From: Promethearchaeota archaeon | GTDB taxonomy: Archaea; Asgardarchaeota; Lokiarchaeia; Sigynarchaeales; SOKP01 | Direction: 5' to 3' | Length of the DNA: 12,797 nucleotides | Assembly: GCA_014730295.1 (NCBI GenBank) | Contig: WJIN01000350.1 | Coordinates: forward strand, 1-12,797 | Part shown: positions 1 to 6,737 of the stretch, piece after piece | How positions within the stretch are numbered: position 1 is the stretch's first letter | Layout: each line of letters opens with the position of its first letter | Translations under genes and position numbers: made by a program | The notes under the pieces: generated by a model | The model's database searches: none | The model's input: only the letters and a program-made list of their open reading frames with translations | Told to the model about the DNA's origin: nothing

Positions 1-1182
1 CTACATACGGGAGAAATTATCGGAACCGGTATACTCAACCCCCTTATTAAACATCTTAACCTGTTAACAATGTTTCTGATTCAAGCAAAATTTTATCGGG
101 CGTATAAAAACTTAGGCAAATGGAGAGGAAAAAGAGTTGCAAATACATTTGCACCCCCTATAGGAAGTGGAGCTATGTTCCGAGCGATATGGGCTTCCTT
201 AAAGTCACGTATTTTTCATACCCATTATCCCGTGGCAATGACATTTGCTGTAAATTATGATTGTCAATGTGATTGTATTCATTGTAGTGCGGGTAGACAT
301 AAGCGTAGTGATATTAAAGAATTGAGCACCGAGGAAGCGAAGAAGTTAATAGACGATAGTTTAGATTTAGGTATCTCTATTCTTGCGTTTACAGGGGGAG
401 AGCCTTTATTGCGAAATGACATTTATGAATTGATCTCCCATGTAGACAAGCGAAAAGCAGTGCCTCTCCTTTTTACTAACGGAGAATTTTTAACCTTAAA
501 AAATATAATGAAATTGAAGAAGGCTGGGCTTTATTCTCTATTTGTAAGTCTTGACAGTTTTGAATCCTCAGAGCACGATCAGTTGCGTAGGAGAAGAGGA
601 TTATTTAATAAAGCGGTTCAAGGGATAAAATTAGCAAGAAAGGAGGGGCTTTTCGTAGGGATATCAACCTATGCTACACGATCAGGGACTATGAAGAATA
701 CATTTAAAAAAATCTATTCTCTAGCACGAGAATTAGGTGTCCATAATGTAATGCTTTTTGACGGAGTAGCAACTGGGAACATGTTACATGATACTAGCGA
801 GTTGCTTACCCAAGAACAGAGAGAAAAAATTAGGACATTTTCTTCATACATTTTTAATCATAGTATAATTCCCCCACTCTCATCTCAATCATGGCAAAAT
901 TCCATAGAGGGATATCTAGGAGGAATTGGGTGTTTGGCTGCAAATATTCAATATTATGTCTCTGCCTACGGTGAAGTGACACCTTGTGATTTTACGCCAC
1001 TTTCTTTTGGTAATATTCGTGAAGAATCGTTAAAAAAAATATGGAAAAGGATGGTAAAGCATCCGGCCTATAATTATCGAAGTACTTGCTGCAGAATGCA
1101 ACATGCCACCTTTAGAAAGCTATTTATTGATCCTATCCCAGATGGAGCGAAGCTTCCCTATAATATCAGCAATTTCTTCTAA
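1..1182 (+). CDS. Radical SAM/SPASM-like protein, 5' end outside window
   Basis: This is a radical SAM enzyme of unknown substrate. The first ATG in the window is at 70 and would give 370 residues. The same frame is open without a stop back to base 1, and its 23 codons read like protein (GEIIGTGILNPLIKH), so the gene very likely starts upstream of the window. Numbered from the ATG at 70, the iron-sulfur motif CxxxCxxC is C65-C69-C72, with an extra C67. The SAM-binding GGEP is at 109-112. The C-terminal part has a SPASM-type pattern (C288, GEVTPC ending at C306, then GNIREESLKKIW and C340-C341), but with fewer cysteines than a full SPASM domain. The layout resembles the AhbD/NirJ/PqqE-like group, which modify peptides or tetrapyrroles. 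That resemblance does not fix the substrate, and no precursor peptide gene is visible next to it. Confidence 0.85.
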   Translation, partial: LHTGEIIGTGILNPLIKHLNLLTMFLIQAKFYRAYKNLGKWRGKRVANTFAPPIGSGAMFRAIWASLKSRIFHTHYPVAMTFAVNYDCQCDCIHCSAGRHKRSDIKELSTEEAKKLIDDSLDLGISILAFTGGEPLLRNDIYELISHVDKRKAVPLLFTNGEFLTLKNIMKLKKAGLYSLFVSLDSFESSEHDQLRRRRGLFNKAVQGIKLARKEGLFVGISTYATRSGTMKNTFKKIYSLARELGVHNVMLFDGVATGNMLHDTSELLTQEQREKIRTFSSYIFNHSIIPPLSSQSWQNSIEGYLGGIGCLAANIQYYVSAYGEVTPCDFTPLSFGNIREESLKKIWKRMVKHPAYNYRSTCCRMQHATFRKLFIDPIPDGAKLPYNISNFF

Positions 1183-1238
1183 GTCTATGATTCTAAAAAG
1201 GTATTGGATATTCAAAGAGTGTCATTCGAAAAAATAAG

Positions 1239-1355
1239 TCATAGGTTTTTGTTATATATTCTAAGATCGAATAAATCCTCTTGAATTTGATATTTATCCC
1301 GCAATAATGAAACTTGCAGAATATTCTCTACCTCTTCTGGAGTATAGCCTGCCAT
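1239..1355 (-). CDS. Candidate 38-residue small protein
   Basis: This short reading frame begins MAGYTPEEVENIL and ends DLRIYNKNL. It has an acidic, amphipathic composition typical of real protein and lacks the Ile/Lys/Asn monotony of random AT-rich frames. A TATA-like element lies about 37 bases upstream (1388-1397), the same spacing as the well-supported genes here. No Shine-Dalgarno is present. The frame upstream of the ATG closes at a stop codon a few codons away. GYTPEE is reminiscent of PAS domains, so this could also be the tail of a decayed sensor protein. I do not recognise a family. It lies in the 367-base gap between the radical SAM gene and the DUF4184 gene. Confidence 0.3.
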   Translation of the reverse strand: MAGYTPEEVENILQVSLLRDKYQIQEDLFDLRIYNKNL

Positions 1356-1387
1356 TATTGATGTTTTCCATCCTATCAGTTAAATTT

Positions 1388-1397
1388 TAGTATAAAA
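1388..1397 (-). promoter_or_regulatory. TATA-like box for the 38-residue frame
   Basis: On the minus strand this reads TTTTATACTA. It is centred about 37 bases upstream of the ATG at 1355, matching the promoter spacing of better supported genes in the window. It overlaps the left arm of the nearby hairpin. Confidence 0.3.
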
Positions 1398-1428
1398 ATT
1401 CCCTCAATCTAATTGAGGGAAGATTTTT
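1394..1428. terminator. Strong hairpin, possible terminator or operator
   Basis: TCCCTCAAT and ATTGAGGGA form a perfect 9-bp stem around a 3-base loop (1400-1420). The stem can be extended by an A-run on the left and a T-run on the right (TTTTT at 1424-1428). On the plus strand this looks like an intrinsic terminator, about 220 bases after the radical SAM stop. It also overlaps the presumed promoter of the minus-strand small frame, so a dimeric regulator site is an alternative. Confidence 0.4.
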
Positions 1429-1549
1429 ATTGAATGGTTTTTTTTGGAAATCCTCTTTCTCGTAAATAGCATGATGAGATGATATATAACCAAAAAGTTT
1501 ATTTATTTTTCCTACCATCTTTAATTCAGAAAAATCCTATTATCTTAAT

Positions 1550-2230
1550 ATGCCTAGTTCATTTCTTTCTCATCAAGCTCCTGCATTATATCTCAAATTA
1601 AAATATCCCCGCAAGATCGATGGAACAGCGATTTGTCTTTCCACTATTGTTCCAGATCTACATATCTTATTTGACACATTTGTCCCCATCCCGCTGCGTT
1701 ATATTTCTCATTCCCTTTTAGGTCTATTTTTATGGACAATACCACTTACGCTTTTTACTAGTATTATGTTTTCAAGGTATCTCGCTCCTGGGTTAGCTAA
1801 GCTGGCGAAGATGGAGAATCCAGTATCCAAGCCACTAAGATATTTTGGAGTAGATTCTTGGGATTATCTTCGATTGAAAAAATTTGATAAAAACTTTTTC
1901 ATTATCGGAGCATATTCGGCGTTGATGGGGGGACTGACCCATTTATTACTTGATTTTCCGACCCATGAATATATCGAGTTGTTTTATCCCCTAATAATTA
2001 GATCGCCTGATATTTTGCTCTTTCCGATACTTGATTTTGGGTTTATTACTACAAGCAGTGGAATAATTGATTTGACATTCCCTGTTTATCGTCTTTTATG
2101 GTTATTATTTTCACTTCTATTCATATTTCCAACACTCTACTTTCTTAGAAAGATAAGAAAAGATGAGATAATAGAAAAATGGTATTCTATTAATAAAAAA
2201 AATGCCCACTACTTAGAAAATCGGAATTGA
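1550..2230 (+). CDS. DUF4184-type membrane protein
   Basis: A 226-residue integral membrane protein. The N-terminus PSSFLSHQAPALYLK, the motif STIVPDLHILFD (31-42, D36), the SHSLLGL element (H54) and GGLTHLLLDFPTHEY (127-141, with H131, D135 and H139) match the pattern of the DUF4184 family. These conserved His/Asp residues are shared with membrane-bound metal-dependent hydrolase-like proteins such as YdjM. A metal site is therefore plausible but unproven, and the family's biochemical role is unknown to me. Hydrophobic stretches lie near 55-75, 115-135, 140-165 and 180-200. The C-terminus is basic and probably cytoplasmic. The ATG at 1550 is the first in frame. There is no Shine-Dalgarno; an AT-rich TATA candidate is at about 1493-1506. 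The gene converges on the GTPase gene with a 46-base gap. Confidence 0.75.
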   Translation: MPSSFLSHQAPALYLKLKYPRKIDGTAICLSTIVPDLHILFDTFVPIPLRYISHSLLGLFLWTIPLTLFTSIMFSRYLAPGLAKLAKMENPVSKPLRYFGVDSWDYLRLKKFDKNFFIIGAYSALMGGLTHLLLDFPTHEYIELFYPLIIRSPDILLFPILDFGFITTSSGIIDLTFPVYRLLWLLFSLLFIFPTLYFLRKIRKDEIIEKWYSINKKNAHYLENRN

Positions 2231-2276
2231 GTAAATAGAAAAATTGGCATCTTTTGAGAATTAAGAAAAGAAAATC

Positions 2277-3191
2277 CTAAATTACATCTTTAATATCTTT
2301 TTCAAAATTCTTGAAATTTTGCTTTAAAAGATTTATTTCCTCTTCTTCCAAATTAGGAGTACTCATCTTTAAGAAAAAGCTATTTCCGTTTATATCATAT
2401 TTTTTTAGATATTCAATAACATCATCATTATAATCTACGCGCTCGGAGAATTCTACATTATCATCTTTAAGTTTTTGGATCAAAACTAGATCGTGAGAGA
2501 TATTTTCTTTTATATCTTGCTCATATTGCATAGAATCTAATACCTTCCTATAGGAATCCACCAAAATCACGCCATCATCCGTATATAATACCGCATAATT
2601 CCCATTGAATTTGCGCATTAGACTTTTTAATGCTAGATCAAGAGCTTTAAGGTCAATAAGCTTATTTAAACTATAAGAAATCGCTTTTGATAAGGAAGCG
2701 ATATCAAATATGGAAGTTCGGAAGAATTTAAATTCGAAATCGGGAATTTTATTCAATTGGTCTTTTATATCTCTAATTCTGTCGAGGACTACTTTATCTC
2801 TTCTCAATTTAGGATCATATTTATGGATACATATAATAATTTCATTCTCATATTCAAGATCTCTGAAAATATTAAGTAACTCTTTTAGATAATTAATAGA
2901 TGTAGTAATTTTTTCTCTATCTTGAATATCAATATAATAGTAAATGTAATTAGTATCCTCAAAATATGCCGGACGGTCCAGATACATTTTTCTATATTTG
3001 GCTTGCCCTCCCATATCCCAGAGATTTATTTCATATTCATTCAGAAAATCGAAAGTATTATATTCTATCTTAATTGTAGGCTTCAGATTCTTTACTTGCT
3101 CATAGAAATTGTACTTCTGGCGTAAAGCAATAATACTGCTTGTCTTTCCTGCGTAATCAAGCCCCGCTATAATAATTTTAAAGCTTTTCAT
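2277..3191 (-). CDS. Rag/Gtr-like small GTPase with C-terminal roadblock domain
   Basis: A 304-residue Ras-superfamily GTPase with the architecture of eukaryotic RagA/Gtr1. The G domain (1-180) has G1 GLDYAGKTS (10-18), G2 threonine T39, G3 WDMGGQ (58-63), G4 HKYD (123-126) and G5 FRTSIFD (157-163). The histidine in place of Asn in G4 and the FRTSI(W/F)D segment are Rag hallmarks (human RagA has HKMD and FRTSIWD) and separate it from Arf, Ras and MglA (NKxD/TKxD). Residues 183-304 follow the Rag C-terminal roadblock pattern: a helix LDLALKSLMRKF, then strands AVLYTDDGVILVDSY, and a final strand-helix SFFLKMS...NLLKQNF. Rag proteins act as heterodimers held by roadblock scaffolds in nutrient signalling; the archaeal role is unknown. 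A TATA box lies 37 bases upstream. The gene diverges from a longin/roadblock-like gene. Confidence 0.9.
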   Translation of the reverse strand: MKSFKIIIAGLDYAGKTSSIIALRQKYNFYEQVKNLKPTIKIEYNTFDFLNEYEINLWDMGGQAKYRKMYLDRPAYFEDTNYIYYYIDIQDREKITTSINYLKELLNIFRDLEYENEIIICIHKYDPKLRRDKVVLDRIRDIKDQLNKIPDFEFKFFRTSIFDIASLSKAISYSLNKLIDLKALDLALKSLMRKFNGNYAVLYTDDGVILVDSYRKVLDSMQYEQDIKENISHDLVLIQKLKDDNVEFSERVDYNDDVIEYLKKYDINGNSFFLKMSTPNLEEEEINLLKQNFKNFEKDIKDVI

Positions 3192-3223
3192 ATCATCTAA
3201 TACTTCTTAAAGATTGATTGTTA

Positions 3224-3233
3224 GTATATATAC
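3224..3233 (-). promoter_or_regulatory. TATA box of the Rag-like GTPase gene
   Basis: GTATATATAC, a perfect 10-base palindrome, is centred about 37 bases before the GTPase ATG at 3191. This would give a leader of about 10 bases, in line with the missing Shine-Dalgarno. A second candidate (TTATAAGC on the minus strand) lies at about 3238-3246. Confidence 0.5.
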
Positions 3234-3527
3234 AAATGCTTATAATTCTATTTGTCATTCTAGACTTGCTTATTTTATTTAATCTTTTTGTATTTTTTTC
3301 AGAATAGTCCTAATATAGTTACATTTTCTAAGGAGAATAAATAGCTAATTTATAAACTAGATATAAGTCTTTTAACTATTCAACAAGAAAAAATAATAAT
3401 TACTAATCAGGTTAAAGACCGTAGTATATTAATGAAATTATTCTAATTCTCCACACCCTTCATTTTTTATTTGAAATTCTTATTTTCTAGTATAGATTAA
3501 TGGAAACCATACAGAAGCGTTATCATC
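3234..3527. other. Divergent intergenic region
   Basis: A very AT-rich stretch separates the diverging GTPase and longin/roadblock-like genes. I see no protein-like frame, tRNA or clear repeat. A weak TATA-like element CTAGTATAGA (3487-3496) lies about 35 bases before the ATG at 3528 and may serve the plus-strand gene. The two genes therefore have separate promoters within one shared upstream region. Confidence 0.4.
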
Positions 3528-4283
3528 ATGACATCCGACAATATTAGTTCTATGATAAAAAAGTCAATTGAGAAGAGATTAATTAATATAAAAAATCGAT
3601 CGAATCAATTTCACATTATCCCCCCTATCATTGGGATTGTAGTGTCAGATCAATTTGGAAATACTATATTCGTATCTGAATATGAATCTAATAGTCGAGA
3701 GAATTACAATTCAATTAAACAATATCTTTCTGATGATGATGCCAACTTAATTGAGATAGATCTCGTCTCAATGTATTTTTCCTCGTTTAAGATGTTTGCC
3801 AGTCAAACAAATATAAAAAATTTGTCTCATCTGGAAATTCATGGATCTAATATTAAAGTCCAAATTTATTTCAAGTTTGAGGATTTCATCGTGATTGTAT
3901 TTCTAAATTCAAATACTAATTTTGATTCTGATGAAAGAGATGTTTTAATCAATTATTTTGAAGAAATGATTCTGAAACATGGGGAAACATTAAAAAATTA
4001 CAACTCCAAGGATTCCAAGGAGACTATACATATTCTAGCTAAAAATGGAACTACTTTTCTCAAAAATGTTAACAGAAGATATCTCAAAAAACACAATGAG
4101 ACATATCTTAAGAATTATGAACAAGTTGAAAGATTGACGGAGAGGATTATACCAATTATTCATAATGAGATCTGTGATTATCTGAGGAATATTGAAGAAA
4201 ATATCTTATTTAATTTAAAAAGAGAAATAAAAAATAAAATTCAAGATACGATATTTAATACTCTTTTAAATTCTGAAGAATAG
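3528..4283 (+). CDS. Longin/roadblock-like domain protein with helical C-terminus
   Basis: A 251-residue protein with no clear named family. Residues 33-155 follow the alternating pattern of longin/roadblock-type domains. The strand IIGIVVSDQFGNTIFVSEY (34-52) carries the typical 'D-x-x-G' turn. It is followed by a helix DLVSMYFSSFKMFASQ (78-93), strands LSHLEIHG, VQIYFKF and FIVIVFLNS, and a closing helix from 133 to 156 (DSDERDVLINYFEEMIL). Residues 160-251 are charged, rich in Lys, Asn and Glu, and probably helical. There is no signal peptide or membrane helix. Many Asgard proteins share this domain, and related eukaryotic folds build Ragulator, TRAPP and adaptor complexes. The gene diverges from the Rag-like GTPase gene, so a partner or regulator role is a fair inference, not a demonstrated one. 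There is no Shine-Dalgarno. Confidence 0.6.
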   Translation: MTSDNISSMIKKSIEKRLINIKNRSNQFHIIPPIIGIVVSDQFGNTIFVSEYESNSRENYNSIKQYLSDDDANLIEIDLVSMYFSSFKMFASQTNIKNLSHLEIHGSNIKVQIYFKFEDFIVIVFLNSNTNFDSDERDVLINYFEEMILKHGETLKNYNSKDSKETIHILAKNGTTFLKNVNRRYLKKHNETYLKNYEQVERLTERIIPIIHNEICDYLRNIEENILFNLKREIKNKIQDTIFNTLLNSEE

Positions 4284-4324
4284 CTTCCTATTTGATTAAT
4301 TTATGGGAATTATTCTCATAGCAA

Positions 4325-4729
4325 TTATTCTAGTAAGCGCTTTTCACCTTTCAGATCTCTGATACCCGTGATATCTTGTGATGCTTCTACGCAGCCGAGA
4401 TAATTTCCTTGTATATCTCGTAGGGCAAAATATTCAATAAGAAGTTTTCTGGGTTGTTCTTCATAATCTAATTGAAAATCAATCCAAAAGCGGGCTTTAT
4501 TTCTAATCCCTTCCTTCATCTCATCAATTATCTTCTCGACTTTATCTAAGCTTTTTTCTGGATGACATTCTCTTACATTTTTGCCGATTACTGCTTCAGG
4601 GCGCTTGAAAATCCGAGTTTCGTGATGATTCCATCCAATAACTTTATCATTCGCATCCAAAATAGAAATGTCAAGGGGTATGACTTCTAATATACCTTCC
4701 AAGAACTCCTTCGAAATTTCACCAATCAT
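4325..4729 (-). CDS. Stand-alone PAS-domain protein (DUF438-associated type)
   Basis: A 134-residue protein that is almost entirely one PAS domain. It runs from FLEGILEVIPLDISILDANDKVIGWN (9-34) through GKNVRECHPEKS (49-60) and FWIDF (81-85) to YFALRDIQGNYLGCVEASQDITGIRDLKGEKRLLE (100-134). The CHPE-KS motif, the 'EYFALRD..GNYLG..E..QDIT' block and the terminal EKRLL closely match the PAS domain usually found at the C-terminus of DUF438 proteins. There the PAS is preceded by DUF438 and hemerythrin-like domains, which are absent here. No kinase or DNA-binding part is attached, so it must signal through a partner. C55 and H56 could bind a ligand such as heme, but nothing here proves it. The gene lies 113 bases downstream of the seven-helix protein gene, in the same direction, with its own TATA box. 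Confidence 0.75.
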   Translation of the reverse strand: MIGEISKEFLEGILEVIPLDISILDANDKVIGWNHHETRIFKRPEAVIGKNVRECHPEKSLDKVEKIIDEMKEGIRNKARFWIDFQLDYEEQPRKLLIEYFALRDIQGNYLGCVEASQDITGIRDLKGEKRLLE

Positions 4730-4766
4730 GAATTATTTTATTCGTGTATTGTGTTTAAAAATTATT

Positions 4767-4775
4767 CTTATAATC
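4767..4775 (-). promoter_or_regulatory. TATA box of the PAS gene
   Basis: Minus-strand GATTATAAG, centred about 42 bases before the ATG at 4729. It suggests that the PAS gene can be transcribed separately from the upstream membrane protein gene. Confidence 0.45.
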
Positions 4776-4842
4776 TATTCATTTAATCAATTGTTAATGC
4801 GAAATAATAAAAACAATAAAGAAAAAATAGCAATTTAGAAAT

Positions 4843-5559
4843 TTATTTTCTCTTCAAGAAGTAATTTTGAACACTCTCAGGCATTATCCATCCAATATAA
4901 AACTCTATAGCACTCGAAATAAGGAGGATGCGAATGATGGGCAACGTAAGTAACGTGAGAGGGATTATTGCGTCGGCAATAGCACCAATCGTATAAGAAA
5001 TAAAAGCCACAGCCAAAAATTTTCCCTTTAATTTTGTGATTTCGTTGTCTGATTTAAGTGATTCTCTAACAAACAAAAGTCCCGTAATCAATATTGTCAA
5101 TAGAATAAATATTAAATATAGACTTACAAAACCTTTATATTCAACATTAACAGCTCCGCTTTCCCCGATAGCTTCGGGAGATGTAAAAAGAAAATAGAGA
5201 AAAAAAACTTCAAAAATCGCACCAATAATGGTAAATATAGCAAGAATGCGTTTTTGTTGGTCTTTATACATTAGCTCAGTAATCGCAATCATCCATATGA
5301 GTAGAAATAACGGTATGAATGCGTTCCCGATGAAAAAATAGATTGTATCTGGTAGAGGCTTAGCTAAAATAAGAGTTGTCAAAAACGATATAGCAGATGG
5401 CCACCATCCGTTATTTACACCAATCCAAGATATTCCCACAAATAATAATATTTTCCGGTTAAATTTTCGATATCGCGAGGCAATATATCCTCCTACATAG
5501 AAGGAAACGATTACAATTATTAAACTGAATGTACCATTGATTATATCGGTAATCTCCAT
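4843..5559 (-). CDS. Seven-helix membrane protein, sensor-like
   Basis: A 238-residue protein with seven hydrophobic segments at about 7-28, 37-65, 73-97, 103-126, 143-164, 180-205 and 208-227. It has a short basic C-terminus (YFLKRK) and no soluble domain. The pattern resembles the seven-helix sensor region of histidine kinases (HisKA_7TM-like), but with no kinase attached. A helix-2 motif, SWIGVNNGWWPSAISF (44-59), and a conserved-looking GNAFIPLFLLIWMIAITELMY (78-98) may be ligand-site elements. It is not a rhodopsin by sequence, because helices 6 and 7 carry no lysine for retinal. I recall similar orphan seven-helix proteins in Lokiarchaeia but cannot name a family. The PAS gene follows on the same strand. 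A possible TATA element (GATTTAAATA on the minus strand) is at about 5608-5617. Confidence 0.6.
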   Translation of the reverse strand: MEITDIINGTFSLIIVIVSFYVGGYIASRYRKFNRKILLFVGISWIGVNNGWWPSAISFLTTLILAKPLPDTIYFFIGNAFIPLFLLIWMIAITELMYKDQQKRILAIFTIIGAIFEVFFLYFLFTSPEAIGESGAVNVEYKGFVSLYLIFILLTILITGLLFVRESLKSDNEITKLKGKFLAVAFISYTIGAIADAIIPLTLLTLPIIRILLISSAIEFYIGWIMPESVQNYFLKRK

Positions 5560-6241
5560 AAAAAAATCCTCAAACCTAATTATTGTAAAGATTAAAAGAA
5601 TAAAGGTATTTAAATCAATCGATTATATTTTCCACTTTTCCTAAAGATTCTCATTTTTAATTCTTTTCCGTTTTCTCACAATGTATTTACATTCATGTCT
5701 ACAAGATTTTAAATATTACTATATCTATATAATCAATAAGACAAATTTTACTAGATAATATGGATTTATTCAAATAATAAATTCATTCTAGTAAAAAGAG
5801 AGAGAAGATACCAATAATATCCCCAAATAACCAATAGCACGTAATTGTTGCTATTTCACTCATTTTATTTATCATCTTTTCTCTTTTCTTTTCCTTTTTC
5901 TTGTTTTGGTTAAGCACGAAAAATCAGATGAATTTCTTCCTGAAATAATTTCCATATCAATGTATTTCTATTTATCCCTCTATCAAGGAAAATAGACCAG
6001 CTATACGAAAAAGCTAACAAATAGAACTCATAGTTATATATATTCTATGATCTTGAGTTTTATATTTCAGTTTTCTTTAATGATAGATAACACACTTAGA
6101 AAAAGAATAAGCGAATTTGGTAAATCCCCTAAATAAAAAATTCACATCAAGCATCAGCCTATCATTTTTTTCTCATTTTAAACAAGTGGAAGCTTTATTC
6201 TTTTTCTAACCTCTCTTTCTTTATAGTTGAAGAAAAAAATA
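5560..6241. other. Long gene-poor region
   Basis: 680 bases of AT-rich DNA between two minus-strand genes. It contains a long pyrimidine-rich tract on the plus strand at about 5872-5906. Interlaced inverted repeats, AACTCA/TGAGTT (6025-6030 and 6054-6059) and CATAG/CTATG (6029-6033 and 6045-6049), are also present. There is one weak micro-frame, listed separately. An A-run at about 6232-6239 (T-run on the minus strand) just after the zinc-ribbon stop probably ends that transcript. I see no tRNA, conserved RNA or insertion element. Confidence 0.4.
5783..5875 (-). CDS. Possible single-helix micro-protein
   Basis: A 30-residue frame, MINKMSEIATITCYWLFGDI followed by IGIFSLFLLE, would encode one membrane helix. 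An in-frame GTG at 5917 would add a Lys/Glu-rich N-terminus, giving 44 residues. The polypurine run before the ATG could act as a loose ribosome site, but no TATA box is at the usual distance. Such frames arise by chance in AT-rich DNA, so this is a weak call. Confidence 0.15.
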   Translation of the reverse strand: MINKMSEIATITCYWLFGDIIGIFSLFLLE

Positions 6242-6613
6242 TTAAAAATTTTCTTTAATATTGAGGGTATTTCCTAGTTGATCCATTGCTGAGCATTCAT
6301 CATATTCTTCACATTCTAAACATCTATTATTAGTATAGAAGAATTGGTTTTGTTCATTAGATTTGATGACCAAGATTGGGTAACTGTAAATGGGACAACA
6401 AAATTTAGTCACATAAATCTCCCCCTTCTGTGGGATGTTATAAGCATGCCCACAAATTTCACACTTAATATATCTCTCATTATTCTCGTCCTCATAGATA
6501 AAGAGAGAACAATCGCAATTGGGACAAATCCCTATTTTTTGGAGTTGTTTCACTTTTGATTCTACATCCGTTGGTCTAAAAACTGCCCTATGATAATTAA
6601 TAAACCAATGCAC
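6242..6613 (-). CDS. Small double zinc-ribbon protein
   Basis: A 123-residue protein. The first zinc ribbon is clear: CPNC (30-33), a strand pair SLFIYEDENNERYIK, then CEIC (51-54) followed by GHAYNIP. A second cysteine group follows with C72, C73, then CLEC (98-101) and C107 (EEYDEC). It has the spacing of another ribbon, but the expected first CxxC is CCPIY, so its second ligand is displaced or missing. The short N-terminus MHWFINYHRAVFRPTD has no clear domain. Such proteins in archaea can bind nucleic acid or act as small adaptors, and nothing here says which. The gene diverges from the tocopherol cyclase-like gene with a 124-base gap. The overall layout argues that the protein is real despite its size. 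Confidence 0.6.
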   Translation of the reverse strand: MHWFINYHRAVFRPTDVESKVKQLQKIGICPNCDCSLFIYEDENNERYIKCEICGHAYNIPQKGEIYVTKFCCPIYSYPILVIKSNEQNQFFYTNNRCLECEEYDECSAMDQLGNTLNIKENF

Positions 6614-6737
6614 TATTTAAACTTGCTTTTTTGCCCTATTTAAATTCCTATTAATATTATAAAAAATCAAATTATTAATGCTTATACCTCTTTTCCCAAC
6701 TTAGTCTCACAAATCTAAAAATAGAGAAGTTTGAAGG

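Noticed and set aside
2277..3191. Assignment of the GTPase to the Arf or MglA group because of GLDYAGKTS
   Set aside because: The HKYD motif, FRTSIFD and the C-terminal roadblock-like domain fit Rag/Gtr far better than Arf (NKxD, no such tail) or MglA.
4843..5559. Microbial rhodopsin or heliorhodopsin
   Set aside because: Seven helices are present, but helices 6 and 7 have no lysine for retinal and no opsin motifs are visible.
5926..5944. C/D-box guide RNA suggested by AGATGA followed by CCTGA
   Set aside because: The boxes are too close together and no paired C'/D' boxes are present.
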